The notes under the pieces are model-generated. The model saw only the letters and a list, made by a program, of their open reading frames with translations, did no database searches and was not told where the DNA came from. DNA of 64,000 nucleotides from NCBI RefSeq assembly GCF_015160855.1, contig NZ_CP063373.1:3224001-3288000 (forward strand), in the 5' to 3' direction. The stretch comes from Streptomyces ferrugineus (lineage in GTDB: Bacteria; Actinomycetota; Actinomycetes; Streptomycetales; Streptomycetaceae). Shown in pieces: positions 34,137 to 42,456 of the stretch (its first letter is position 1; each line of letters opens with the position of its first letter). The translations under genes and the position numbers were made by a program.

Positions 34137-35183
34137 GTGCCCGACCTCGCTCCCCTCGCCCGCTTCGGCGGCCGCGTCGCCACCGGCCTCCTCGACGTCA
34201 CCAGCGATCCCGCCGCCCTGGACTCCAGTGGTTTCTGGGCCGTCTGCGCCGACTTCGAGGGCGGTCTGACCTGCGCCCGCTTCCGGGACGTACGAGAAGA
34301 GCCCGTGCCCGCCCCGGTGCCGGGGGAGTGGACCGGCCCGGCGGCCGGTGACTGGACGTCCTCCCTCGACCGCGCAGCGTACACGGCGGGTGTGCGGCGC
34401 ATCCGTGAGCACATAGCGGCCGGCGAGGTGTATCAGGCCAACCTGTGCCGGGTGCTGAGCGCGCCGATCGGGCCGGACGCCGACGTGGACGCGCTGACCG
34501 CGCTGCTGGCCCGCGGCAACCCGGCGCCGTATGCGGGAACGATTCGGCTCCCGGAGCACGGGGTGGAGACGGCCACCGCGTCCCCCGAGCTCTTCCTGCG
34601 GCGCGACGGGCGTGTGGTCGAGTCCGGGCCGATCAAGGGCACCGGGCGCACCGAGGCGGATCTGCTGGAGAAGGACTTCGCCGAGAACGTGATGATCGTG
34701 GACCTGGTGCGCAACGACATCGGGCGGGTGTGTGCCACCGGGACGGTGACCGTGCCCGATCTGTGCGCCGTGGAGAAGCATCCGGGGCTCGTTCATCTGG
34801 TGTCCACCGTGCGCGGCGAGCTGCGTCCCGGTGCCGGCTGGCCCGAGCTGCTCGACGCCGCCTTCCCGCCCGGCTCGGTCACCGGCGCGCCCAAGTCCAG
34901 TGCGCTGCGGATCATCGACGCGCTGGAGACGGCGCCCCGCGGGCCGTACTGCGGTGGCATCGGGTGGGTCGACGCCGACCGGGGCACCGGCGAGCTGGCC
35001 GTCGGGATCCGTACCTTCTGGATCGACCGCCGGGCGGGGGCGCTGCGGTTCGGGACCGGGGCCGGGATCACCTGGGGGTCGGACCCGGAAGGGGAGTGGC
35101 GGGAGACCGAGCTCAAGGCGTCGCGGCTGCTCGCGGTAGCGTCGGGGGCGTACGAGGTGAGTGGAGAGGGACTGCAATCGTGA
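34137..35183 (+). CDS. pabB: Aminodeoxychorismate synthase component I
   Basis: A 348-residue chorismate-utilising enzyme that makes 4-amino-4-deoxychorismate for folate. The core motifs are present: ESGPIKGTGRTEADLL, VMIVDLVRNDIGRVC, KHPGLVHLVSTVRGEL and PGSVTGAPK. It is shorter than full-length PabB/TrpE (about 450) because the N-terminal part is reduced, and no glutaminase domain is fused, so ammonia must come from a PabA elsewhere. The GTG at 34137 fits a leaderless transcript. The stop overlaps the GTG of the aminotransferase-fold lyase that completes pABA synthesis. Confidence 0.92.
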   Translation: MPDLAPLARFGGRVATGLLDVTSDPAALDSSGFWAVCADFEGGLTCARFRDVREEPVPAPVPGEWTGPAAGDWTSSLDRAAYTAGVRRIREHIAAGEVYQANLCRVLSAPIGPDADVDALTALLARGNPAPYAGTIRLPEHGVETATASPELFLRRDGRVVESGPIKGTGRTEADLLEKDFAENVMIVDLVRNDIGRVCATGTVTVPDLCAVEKHPGLVHLVSTVRGELRPGAGWPELLDAAFPPGSVTGAPKSSALRIIDALETAPRGPYCGGIGWVDADRGTGELAVGIRTFWIDRRAGALRFGTGAGITWGSDPEGEWRETELKASRLLAVASGAYEVSGEGLQS

Positions 35184-36001
35184 AGATCTGGCTCGACGGC
35201 GGGCTGCAGGACATCGAGTCCGCCCGCGTCTCCGTCTTCGACCACGGGCTGACCGTGGGCGACGGCATCTTCGAGACGGTGAAGGCGGTGGACGGCCGTC
35301 CGTTCGCGCTGACCCGGCACCTCGACCGGCTGACCCGCTCGGCAGTCGGCCTCGGCCTGCCCGAGCCCGACCACGACGAGGTCCGCCGCGCCTGCGCCGC
35401 CGTCGTGGCGGCCAACCCGATGCCGCTCGGCCGGCTGCGCATCACCTACACCGGCGGCCACGGCCCCCTCGGCTCCGACCGCGGCGAGCACGGCCCGACC
35501 CTCGTCGTCGCCCTCGGCGAGACCACCCGCCGACCCGACTCCACGGCCGTGATCACGGTGCCCTGGACCCGCAACGAGCGCGGCGCCCTCACCGGCCTGA
35601 AGACCACCTCGTACGCCGAGAACGTCGTCGCCCTCGCCCGCGCCCACCAACACGGCGCGACGGAAGCCCTGTTCGCGAACACCGTCGGCCGGCTCTGCGA
35701 GGGCACGGGCTCGAACGTGTTCGTCGTGCTGGACGGCGAGATCCACACCCCGCCGGTCGCCTCGGGCTGCCTCGCGGGCATCACGCGCGCCCTCACGGTC
35801 GAGTGGACCGGCGCCAAGGAGACCGATCTGCCGCTGGACGCGCTGGAGCGGGCCGAGGAGGTCTTCCTCACCTCCACCCTGCGGGACGTCCAGGCCGTGC
35901 ACCGCGTCGACGACCGCGAACTGCCCGGCGCACCGGGCCCGGTGACCGCCAAGGCCATGCGGATCTTCGAGGAGCGGTCCGGCGACGACCTGGATCCGTA
36001 A
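35180..36001 (+). CDS. pabC: Aminodeoxychorismate lyase (class IV aminotransferase fold)
   Basis: A 273-residue PLP enzyme. The fold-type IV pattern is visible: SVFDHGLTVGDGIFET at the N-terminus, the PLP lysine in TGLKTTSYAENVVA, and EALFANTVGRLCEGTGSNVF. Coupling to pabB by a GTGA overlap makes release of 4-aminobenzoate from aminodeoxychorismate the likely reaction. Branched-chain or D-amino acid transaminase activity is the alternative for this fold. GAGAGGG lies upstream of the GTG. Confidence 0.9.
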   Translation: MKIWLDGGLQDIESARVSVFDHGLTVGDGIFETVKAVDGRPFALTRHLDRLTRSAVGLGLPEPDHDEVRRACAAVVAANPMPLGRLRITYTGGHGPLGSDRGEHGPTLVVALGETTRRPDSTAVITVPWTRNERGALTGLKTTSYAENVVALARAHQHGATEALFANTVGRLCEGTGSNVFVVLDGEIHTPPVASGCLAGITRALTVEWTGAKETDLPLDALERAEEVFLTSTLRDVQAVHRVDDRELPGAPGPVTAKAMRIFEERSGDDLDP

Positions 36002-36053
36002 GGGCAGGGAAAATGGGCTGCCCCGGGCCGTCGCGGTGGGTAGAACACCCCTG

Positions 36054-36878
36054 ATGACCACGACCCTGCGGCCCACCGAGCCGCTTCAGCACAACGCGGA
36101 CGGCACGCGCTCACGCCGCTACCAGGTGTGTGTGAACAGCCGTCCCGTCGGCGGAGTACGCCTCGCCACGCACGCCGAGTACGGCCCGACCGTGGCCTGT
36201 GCCACAGAGCTGCACATCGAGGAGCCCGACCGCAGGCGGGGTCGCGGCACCGTGGCCGTGCTGGCCGCCGAGGAGGTCCTGCGCGGCTGGGGCTGCAAGC
36301 GCGTCGAGGTGTCCGTGCCGGGCGACGCCGAGGGCGCGCTGCGGCTCGCACAGGCCCTCGGCTACGTCCTGCGCGGCCGCAACATGACCAAGCGGCTGGA
36401 CGGCACCCCGCCCGACCTCCCCGCCGGCAGGGTGCCCCGGCCCATGACCGAGGCGGAGTACGGGCCCTGGCTGGCTCATGAGCGCGAGGGGTTCGCCCGC
36501 GACCTGATCGAGCGCGGCATCCCCGCCGACGAGGCCTACCGGAGGGCCGACGACGGACACGCGAAGTACCTGCCGGACGGCCTGGCCACCGAGAACACGC
36601 TGATCAGCGTGCTGGAACACGAGGGCAACCCGGTCGGCTGGCTGTGGCTGGGGCTGTGGCCCGAGACGGCCTACGTCCTGGACGTCGAGACCGACGAGGA
36701 GTTCCGCGGCCGTGGTCACGGGCGCGCCCTGATGCTGCTGGCCGAGGCCCAGGCGATCGCGGGCGGCAGGAACCGCATCGGCCTGCACGTCTTCGCCGAC
36801 AACCCTCCGGCCGAGCGCCTCTACGAGTCACTCGGCTACGAGACCACCACCTACAACCTGGGCAAGGACCTGCTCTAG
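36054..36878 (+). CDS. Tandem GNAT acetyltransferase
   Basis: A 274-residue protein with two GNAT-like halves. The first (about 20-120) has TELHIEEPDRRRGRGTVAVLAAEEVL and ends LAQALGYVLRGRNM. The second (about 180-274) has VLDVETDEEFRGRGHGRALMLLAEA and PPAERLYESLGYETTTYNL. The C-terminal half keeps the clearer acetyl-CoA loop (RGRGHGRA). The substrate is unknown. The ATG at 36054 has TAGAAC 7 bases upstream and no Shine-Dalgarno, so it may be leaderless. The ATG four codons into the upstream frame is the same site. Confidence 0.82.
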   Translation: MTTTLRPTEPLQHNADGTRSRRYQVCVNSRPVGGVRLATHAEYGPTVACATELHIEEPDRRRGRGTVAVLAAEEVLRGWGCKRVEVSVPGDAEGALRLAQALGYVLRGRNMTKRLDGTPPDLPAGRVPRPMTEAEYGPWLAHEREGFARDLIERGIPADEAYRRADDGHAKYLPDGLATENTLISVLEHEGNPVGWLWLGLWPETAYVLDVETDEEFRGRGHGRALMLLAEAQAIAGGRNRIGLHVFADNPPAERLYESLGYETTTYNLGKDLL

Positions 36879-36905
36879 GGGATGTCTTCCTGAAGGGGCG
36901 CGGGG

Positions 36906-37012
36906 CTGTGTCGACATGCGGCTGCCGCCGCGCGGGCGCGATCAGCCACGGCGAGTCCGCAGACGACGGACGGCGCATCGCGGCCCCGCGGCGGAGCCGC
37001 TGATCGACACAG
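36906..37012. repeat. 107-bp inverted-repeat intergenic element
   Basis: The arms 36906-36932 and 36987-37012 are nearly complementary over 26 bases (CTGTGTCGA...CCGCCGCG against CGCGGCGG...TCGACACAG) with one bulge and a few mismatches. An inner hairpin (GTCCG/CGGAC) sits in the loop. The flank GGGGCGCGGGG is shared with the element at 6009. It lies between convergent genes. Confidence 0.75.
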
Positions 37013-37024
37013 ATTGCGGAGCGC

Positions 37025-37549
37025 TCAGGCCCCGGCACCCTCGCCCAGCAGCCGGTCCGCGATCTGCTCGATGCGCTCGCGCAGCCCCTCCTGGCTCTTG
37101 CCGCCGTCGAGCCGCTCGCCGCCGATCACATACGTCGGAGTGCCGGTCACGCCGATCGCCTTGCCCTCGGCCTGGTCGGCGTCGACGATCAGGATGTGCC
37201 GGCCGTCGATCAGCGCGGTGTCGAACTCCTCCGCGTCCAGGCCGAGTTCCCGGGCCACCTCGACCAGGAAGGGTTCTCCCTTACGGTCCAGCTCCTCGAC
37301 CCGCCCCAGCACGGCCTCGACGTACGGCCAGCCCTGCCCCTGCTCCAGGGCCTCCTCGGCGGCCTGCGCGGCGGCGAAGGCGTGCTTGTGCTTCTCCAGC
37401 GGGAAGTGCCGCAGCCGCAGCTCCAGCCGGTCGCCGTAGCGGGCGCGCAGGGTTCGGAGATCGTCCAGGGCGCTGCGGCAGTCGGGGCACTGGAGCTCGC
37501 ACCAGACGTCGAGGACGGGGGCGGCGGGACGGTCGGGGGAGTCGCTCAT
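37025..37549 (-). CDS. DsbA-family thiol oxidoreductase (FrnE-like)
   Basis: A 174-residue thioredoxin-fold protein of the DsbA/FrnE group. The active-site pair is CPDC (residues 21-24), an extra Cys17 lies just before, and the cis-Pro loop appears as GVTGTPTYVIGGE. There is no signal peptide, so it should act in the cytosol, as FrnE-type proteins do. It converges with the double GNAT gene across the inverted-repeat element. The ATG at 37549 follows a GGGAG-type site. Confidence 0.88.
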   Translation of the reverse strand: MSDSPDRPAAPVLDVWCELQCPDCRSALDDLRTLRARYGDRLELRLRHFPLEKHKHAFAAAQAAEEALEQGQGWPYVEAVLGRVEELDRKGEPFLVEVARELGLDAEEFDTALIDGRHILIVDADQAEGKAIGVTGTPTYVIGGERLDGGKSQEGLRERIEQIADRLLGEGAGA

Positions 37550-37766
37550 GGGCCCAGTCTCCCAGCCCCGGAGCACACGACCCAATCCGACCTGGGGCTT
37601 CGCCCGGGGCTGGTCCGAGGGGGTGCGCCGGTGACCGGGACCTGCGGAGGAGACGACCCGGAGATGTCCCTGATGTCGGGCCGAGGCATGGCCGGGCGAG
37701 GGTGCCACGGTGCAGGATGGAAGGGACGAAGTGTCCTGACTCGACCCAGCATGCCTGGAGGCCCGG

Positions 37767-38213
37767 ATGATTGCCGAGACCGTCTGTTCAGCCGTCGCCG
37801 CGGCCGGCCTGGGCATCGCGGCGGTCACGGCGTACCGCAAGCGTTTCCTCGCGGCCACCCGCATCGCCGCGTACTCCCTGGTGCCCCTCGGCCTGGTGAT
37901 GACCGGGGTCGTCGACTGGCTGGCGGACACCGCGTTCAGCCCGACGGCCTGGGCGGGCTTCGGAGTGCTCGGCCTGTCCTGGGCGCTGTTCGCGACCACC
38001 CGCGCGGTCGAGCGTCGCCGCGGCGGCACCCGCAAGGAGCGCAAGGAGGCCCGCGCCGCCGCGCAGCGCGAGGCAGTGGCCCCGGCGGCCTCGGCGCCCT
38101 CGCTGGGCACGGCCTCCAAACGGGAGTCGACCCGGCCCGCGAAGGCACCCCGGGCGGAGGCCGCGGACGACTTCAGCGACATCGAGGCCATCCTCAAGAA
38201 GCACGGCATATGA
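37767..38213 (+). CDS. Small membrane protein with charged C-terminus
   Basis: A 148-residue protein. Three hydrophobic helices occupy about residues 2-20, 32-52 and 60-78. A strongly basic segment (RRRGGTRKERKEARAAAQRE) follows, then an Ala/Pro-rich linker and the tail DDFSDIEAILKKHGI, a short amphipathic helix that could bind a partner. I know no function. GGAGG lies 5 bases before the ATG. Confidence 0.78.
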   Translation: MIAETVCSAVAAAGLGIAAVTAYRKRFLAATRIAAYSLVPLGLVMTGVVDWLADTAFSPTAWAGFGVLGLSWALFATTRAVERRRGGTRKERKEARAAAQREAVAPAASAPSLGTASKRESTRPAKAPRAEAADDFSDIEAILKKHGI

Positions 38214-38380
38214 CCTCATACGCGTGACCCCGCACGCGGGACTGAAACGACACAGGGGATCGCCGGCCGGCCGTAATTGATCACGACTCGGACCGGACAT
38301 CACGGATTCCGACGAACTGCCGCTCATTCCGGGCGTGTTGATCGCGCGGTGCGCTGCGATTGCGTCATCATCGCCGCGAG

Positions 38381-38533
38381 ATGCTGGACACGACACAGAG
38401 CGAGGCCGCGCCAGCTCAGGACGAGCCTCGCGGGTGCCTCTTCGCCCTTTCCCAGCCACCGCTGATGATCTTCCTAGCGGTGATCGGGTGTCTGCTGCTC
38501 ATGGCTGCGCTGCACGATCTGCTGCTGCTCTGA
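38381..38533 (+). CDS. 50-residue hydrophobic membrane peptide
   Basis: A short frame encodes MLDTTQSEAAPAQDEPRG followed by a cysteine and a hydrophobic C-terminus with one long helix (PPLMIFLAVIGCLLLMAAL) and a terminal run of leucines. About four fifths of the codons end in G or C, as in real genes here, although the surrounding DNA does not. A hairpin terminator follows 15 bases after the stop. No clear Shine-Dalgarno precedes the ATG at 38381, and the ATG at 38465 would give only 22 residues. It is predicted from sequence only, and the function is unknown. Confidence 0.6.
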   Translation: MLDTTQSEAAPAQDEPRGCLFALSQPPLMIFLAVIGCLLLMAALHDLLLL

Positions 38534-38547
38534 GCCGTACCCGCGGC

Positions 38548-38568
38548 CCCCGGCGCCACCCGCCGGGG
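38548..38568 (+). terminator. Hairpin after the 50-residue peptide gene
   Basis: CCCCGGC (38548-38554) pairs with GCCGGGG (38562-38568) across a 7-base loop. Confidence 0.5.
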
Positions 38569-38660
38569 TCCGCGTCGACACACGGGCCGAGTCGGGCCGT
38601 ACGGCGCTCGTGCCGGTCGGCGGAGCCGTCCTCGCCGCTCAGCCGGCCGCTACCCGCCGC

Positions 38661-39221
38661 TCAGCCGGCCGCTTCCTTGCGGCGGGCCCGGTAGGCGGCC
38701 ACGTGGAGACGGTTTCCGCAGGTGCGGCTGTCGCAGTAGCGCCGCGAGCGGTTTCGGGAGAGATCCACGAAGGCATGCCGGCAGTCCGGCGCCTCACAGC
38801 GCCGCAGCCGATCCTGCTCCCCGGCCACCACGAAGAAGGCCAGCGCCATGCCGCAGTCCGCCGCCAGATGGTCGGCGATGGAGGCACCGGGGGCGAAGTA
38901 GTGGACATGCCAGTCGTAGCCGTCATGGTCCGTGAGGCGCGGGGTGGTGCCCGCGGCGGCGACCAGCTCGTTGATCAGCCCCGCGGAGACCCGCGCGTCC
39001 GAAGCCGTGAAGATCGCGGCGAACCGCCCGCGCACCTTGCGCACCGCCGACAGATCGAACTCGGACAGCACCCCGACATCGCTGATTTCGTGCTTTCGTA
39101 CGAAATCCTCTAGCGTCGCGACGTCCGGCAGCCCGTCCGGCGTCCCGTCGTCCTCCGGCGCGGTGTTCACCAGATCCACCACGGCATCGAGCGCACACCG
39201 GGTGTCATGGGTGATCAGCAC
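38661..39221 (-). CDS. CGNR zinc-finger (ABATE domain) regulator
   Basis: A 186-residue protein. The N-terminal ABATE-like part (about 1-130) is a predicted stress or ligand domain found in such proteins. The C-terminal zinc finger has CEAPDCRHAFVDLSRNRSRR followed by YCDSRTCGNRLHVAAYR, the CGNR hallmark, and probably binds DNA. The GTG at 39221 has GGGAG 6 bases upstream. A -10-like TACCAT lies at 39277-39272 on the minus strand. It lies downstream of ssgB in the same direction but 332 bases away, so it has its own transcript. Confidence 0.87.
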   Translation of the reverse strand: MLITHDTRCALDAVVDLVNTAPEDDGTPDGLPDVATLEDFVRKHEISDVGVLSEFDLSAVRKVRGRFAAIFTASDARVSAGLINELVAAAGTTPRLTDHDGYDWHVHYFAPGASIADHLAADCGMALAFFVVAGEQDRLRRCEAPDCRHAFVDLSRNRSRRYCDSRTCGNRLHVAAYRARRKEAAG

Positions 39222-39553
39222 GTTTCGCTCCCTGGCCTGGGGTCGGGCGGGGTGCCCGCCGATGCTGGCCGATGGTAGTGGCTCACGGGGCCCGCACACG
39301 GGCCGCGCTCGCACACTGTTGCGATGACAACGCCACAGCGGCGCCGACGGTTCCCGACCGGGCCGGTTCCGCCGACTGTCCGCGTCCCGCCCCTCCCTGC
39401 GGCCCCTGCCGCACCACGGGCTCCGTCACCCACACGCACACCAACGCCGCCCCCGCGGAGCGGAGACGGCGCTGCTGTGTGCCGTATGCGGTTGTCTTGG
39501 CCCGAGCCGTCTCCCCGAGTCGACGGCGCCGGGCGGCTTCGTGGGACCTCGCC
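39222..39553. other. 332-base spacer between ssgB and the CGNR gene
   Basis: Apart from the probable -10 of the CGNR gene, I see no gene, strong hairpin or repeat. The open frames here have no start signals. Confidence 0.5.
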
Positions 39554-39967
39554 CTAACTTTCCGCCAGGATGTGAGAGAGCTCCTGATCGAGATCGAAAT
39601 GCCGATGCTCCGTGCCGGGGGGCACGGCGGCATCCGTCCGCTTCAGGAACGACTCCAGAGCCCGTGCGGGCGCCTCGAGCAGCGCCTCGCCCTCCGGGGA
39701 GCTCAGGGCGATGCAGACGACGCCCTGACCATGACTGCGCGACGGCCAGACGCGGACGTCGCCGGTGCCGGTGGGCCGGTGCAGGCCCTCCGCGAGGAGG
39801 TCGCGGGCGAACACCCACTCGACGGTCTCCTCGGCTCCGGTGTGGAAGGTGGCGTGCACGGCGTAGGGGTCGGCCGTGTCGTACCGCAGGCCTGCGGGGA
39901 CAGGCAGGGATGACTCGCTCGACACAACGAGGCGCAGGTGCAGCTCGCAGCTGACCGTGGTGTTCAT
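39554..39967 (-). CDS. ssgB: Sporulation cell-division activator SsgB
   Basis: A 137-residue SsgA-like protein. The sequence from MNTTVSCELHLRLVV through YDTADPYAVHATFHTGAEETVEW to SHILAES agrees with SsgB as I remember it from S. coelicolor, one of the most conserved proteins of the genus. SsgB marks future septum sites in aerial hyphae and recruits FtsZ. Start and length match the family. A weak AAAGG lies upstream. The promoter region may contain a stress/sporulation sigma site. The presence of this gene is strong support for a sporulating streptomycete. Confidence 0.96.
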   Translation of the reverse strand: MNTTVSCELHLRLVVSSESSLPVPAGLRYDTADPYAVHATFHTGAEETVEWVFARDLLAEGLHRPTGTGDVRVWPSRSHGQGVVCIALSSPEGEALLEAPARALESFLKRTDAAVPPGTEHRHFDLDQELSHILAES

Positions 39968-40026
39968 AAGCGCCAGGGCCTTTCGCTCAGTGTGCGCTCG
40001 GGGATTCGCACGTCGGCGAAATCGAC

Positions 40027-40052
40027 ATGCCACCTACGGTGCCGTTGTAAAC
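40027..40052 (-). promoter_or_regulatory. Candidate SigH-type promoter of ssgB
   Basis: On the minus strand GTTTAC (40052-40047) and TGGCAT (40032-40027) are 14 bases apart, 60 bases before the ssgB start. SigB/SigH-type promoters have GTTT-N14-16-GGGTA-like elements, and ssgB is reported as SigH-dependent in S. coelicolor. The -10 match is imperfect. Confidence 0.35.
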
Positions 40053-40158
40053 CCCTCTGAGTGTTTTGCGTGGCTTTACGTAACTCTTCCGGCCGAGAAC
40101 CCGTTCGCGAGATACGACCATTCCGGTGACTGGTTTCCCTCCGGTAGGGTTTGGCCGT

Positions 40159-40614
40159 ATGAATACGGGGAGTAACGAGCCGGGCGGGGTTGCCGTGGCG
40201 ACTGACGAGACCGAAGTGGACGGTGTGGACCGCGACGAGCAGGGCCTGGGCTCGAGAGCGCCGGAGTTCATCAAGGCGCGCAGGGTGCTGCACCTGAGCT
40301 GGCAGGTGGGCGTCTTCATCATCGGCCTGGCGATAGTGATCGCCGGCGTCATCATGCTGCCGCTGCCCGGGCCCGGCTGGGTCGTGATCTTCGGTGGCAT
40401 GGCCGTCTGGGCGACCGAGTTCGTCTGGGCCCAGCTCGTGCTGCGCTGGACCAAGCGCAAGGTCACCGAGGCGGCCCAGAAGGCGCTCGATCCGAACGTG
40501 CGGCGCCGCAACATCATCCTGACGTCGATCGGGCTCGTGATCGTCGGCGTGCTCGTCGGGATCTATCTGTGGAAGTTCGGCATCGTCATGCCCTGGAAGA
40601 TCAAGGACCAGTGA
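40159..40614 (+). CDS. Actinobacterial PGPGW membrane protein (TIGR02611-like)
   Basis: A 151-residue membrane protein. Two adjacent helices hold VFIIGLAIVIAGVIMLPLPGPGWVVI, the PGPGW signature, and a last helix lies near 125-145 (IILTSIGLVIVGVLVGIYLW). The N-terminus is acidic and disordered. The function is unknown. It is divergent from ssgB. A -10-like TAGGGT (40145-40150) lies 8 bases before the ATG with no Shine-Dalgarno, so it is probably leaderless. Confidence 0.85.
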   Translation: MNTGSNEPGGVAVATDETEVDGVDRDEQGLGSRAPEFIKARRVLHLSWQVGVFIIGLAIVIAGVIMLPLPGPGWVVIFGGMAVWATEFVWAQLVLRWTKRKVTEAAQKALDPNVRRRNIILTSIGLVIVGVLVGIYLWKFGIVMPWKIKDQ

Positions 40615-40701
40615 TCCGCGCGGGGGTGCGGACGTCGGCCGGTGCGGGTTCGCGCTGGTCACACGCACCCCCTGACATGGGGTAATCTTCTTCCTGCGCC
40701 C

Positions 40702-40773
40702 GGGCGATTAGCTCAGCGGGAGAGCGCTTCGTTCACACCGAAGAGGTCACTGGTTCGAACCCGGTATCGCCCA
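40702..40773 (+). tRNA. tRNA-Val (CAC)
   Basis: A 72-base cloverleaf: acceptor GGGCGAT/ATCGCCC with discriminator A, and anticodon CAC in loop TTCACAC. A -10-like TAATCT lies at 40683-40688. It differs from the second CAC copy at 50931 by single bases in the D-loop and T-stem. Confidence 0.97.
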
Positions 40774-40784
40774 CCCGGATCCGG

Positions 40785-40814
40785 CGGCCCGTCTGCGACA
40801 GTGCGGACGGGCCG
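40785..40814 (+). terminator. Hairpin after tRNA-Val (CAC)
   Basis: CGGCCCGTC (40785-40793) pairs with GACGGGCCG (40806-40814) across a 12-base loop, 12 bases after the tRNA. The following T-run is weak. Confidence 0.6.
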
Positions 40815-41069
40815 TCGGCGTTTCCGCGTCCGGTGTCTCGGGCCGCGGTGCCCCGTGCGGGCCCGGCCGGTTCGGGCTCACGTCCCGTCAGCTCATCTGC
40901 CGTCGGGCGGTTTTCGGTCGACCGATATCCGCGCAGGCACGCCCGCTCGCCGTTCGATCCACCGGCTGGACGCCCCTCACCTGCGACATCGCGCCGCCGA
41001 CCCGGCCGGTCCGCCCTGATGCGCCGTCAACTCGCCGCGCAGGCCCACAAGAAATTCCTGTCCGAATCA

Positions 41070-41129
41070 TTGACGCACCCCGAGGCCCTCCGTAACTTGT
41101 GCCAGCAAGCGCTTACTTGAAACGATTCA
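41070..41129 (+). promoter_or_regulatory. Promoter and LacI-type operators of the sugar operon
   Basis: A -35 TTGACG (41070-41075) and -10 TAACTT (41093-41098) are 17 bases apart. Just downstream lie the perfect palindrome AAGCGCTT (41107-41114) and TGAAACGATTCA (41118-41129), a near palindrome with a central CG. Both resemble LacI-family operators and would sit over the transcription start. No LacI gene is in the window. Confidence 0.65.
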
Positions 41130-41166
41130 TGCAGGCGGCATCGACGCTGCGGGGAGGGGCCCGACT

Positions 41167-42456
41167 GTGGGGACCAACAGGAATGTCGACAGGCGCACGA
41201 TCCTGAAGGCGGCCGGCGCCACGGCCGCCACACTCGGCCTGGCCTCGACCACGGCGTGCGGGGGTGACGGGGGTACCTCCGCCGACGGGACGGTGACGAT
41301 CCGTTACGCATGGTGGGGCGCCGAGGACCGCGCCCAGCGGATCAACAAGACCATCGAGCTCTTCCACAAGAAGTACCCGAAGATCAAGGTCAAGACGGAC
41401 TTTCAGCCGTACACGGACTTCTGGAAGAAGTTCAACACGCAGGCCTCCGGGGGGAATCCGCCGGATGTCTTCCAGAATGCCATCGGATTCCTGCGCAAAT
41501 ACGACGCGAAGAATGTGCTGCTCGATCTCAGCGAGCAGGTCAAGGCCGGCAACCTCTCCATGGACGGCTTCCGCGCGGGCCTGGAGAAGTTCGGCGAGAT
41601 CGACGGAAAGCTCCTCGGCGTCCCGGTCGGCTCCAACTCCATGGCCCTCGTCATCGACAAGCCCGTCTACACCAAGGCGGGTGTGAAGCCGGAGCAGGGC
41701 TGGACCTGGGACGACTACCACGCGGCGATGCAGAAGATCCGCGACAAGGCGGGACGCGCCGGCGACACCGGCCCCTACAACGTCATGTACCTCTACGACC
41801 TCTATCTGCGCCAGAACGGCAAGGCGTTCTTCACCGAGGACGGACTCGGCTTCTCCGAGGCGGATCTGACGGACTGGTGGACGAAGGCCAGGAAGAGCGT
41901 GGAGGAGGGGCTCTACGCCGACGTCAAGAAGGTCGCCCAGATCAAGCCCAAGTCGGCCGTCACCGGGGAGCTGTCCGGCGGCGAGTTCACCTGGGACAAC
42001 TTCACCATCCGCTACACCTCCGAGGGCAAGAGCGAGTACGGTCTCGCGCCGATCCCCACCACGGACGGCAAGAAGACCGGCCAGTACCTCGGCTCCCTGA
42101 TGCTCAGCGCCTCCAAGCGCACCGAGCACCCCAAGGAGGTCGCCCAGTTCATCGACTTCATGGTGCACGACCCGGAGGTCGCCAAGATCATGGGCTACGA
42201 CCGCGGGGTGCCCGCCACGCAGGCCCAGTTCGACGCGTTCGAGCCGACGGACGAGGTCAACAAGGCGATCGCCGCCTACGAGACGTCCCTCGTCGAGGCC
42301 GGGGTCCTCGAACCGATCACCCCGCACCCGGCCGGCGCGGACATCTGCGAGGCCGCGTTCCTGCGCATCGGTGAGGAGCTGGGCCTGGGCAAGCGCTCGG
42401 TCGGCGACGCCGTCAAGCAGTTCTTCACCGAGTCGAAGACGGCTCTCGCGAGCTGA
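41167..42456 (+). CDS. Sugar ABC transporter substrate-binding lipoprotein
   Basis: A 429-residue family 1 extracellular solute-binding protein. The signal has twin arginines (DRRTILKAAG) and a lipobox ending in Cys31 (STTAC), so it may be a Tat-exported lipoprotein. The mature part has the TIRYAWWGAEDRAQ start and GNPPDVFQNAIGFL typical of oligosaccharide binders. GGGAGGGG precedes the GTG by 7 bases. It is the first gene of a five-gene operon without its own ATPase, so a shared MsiK-type ATPase is expected. The likely ligand is a pectic (rhamnogalacturonan) oligosaccharide, inferred from the downstream lyase. Confidence 0.9.
   Translation: MGTNRNVDRRTILKAAGATAATLGLASTTACGGDGGTSADGTVTIRYAWWGAEDRAQRINKTIELFHKKYPKIKVKTDFQPYTDFWKKFNTQASGGNPPDVFQNAIGFLRKYDAKNVLLDLSEQVKAGNLSMDGFRAGLEKFGEIDGKLLGVPVGSNSMALVIDKPVYTKAGVKPEQGWTWDDYHAAMQKIRDKAGRAGDTGPYNVMYLYDLYLRQNGKAFFTEDGLGFSEADLTDWWTKARKSVEEGLYADVKKVAQIKPKSAVTGELSGGEFTWDNFTIRYTSEGKSEYGLAPIPTTDGKKTGQYLGSLMLSASKRTEHPKEVAQFIDFMVHDPEVAKIMGYDRGVPATQAQFDAFEPTDEVNKAIAAYETSLVEAGVLEPITPHPAGADICEAAFLRIGEELGLGKRSVGDAVKQFFTESKTALAS

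Larger units (their letters stand above)
40774..41166. other. 393-base spacer between tRNA-Val and the sugar ABC operon
   Basis: Holds the tRNA terminator hairpin (40785-40814) and, at its right end, the promoter and operators of the sugar operon (41070-41129). The middle 250 bases show no gene or structure that I can support. Confidence 0.6.
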
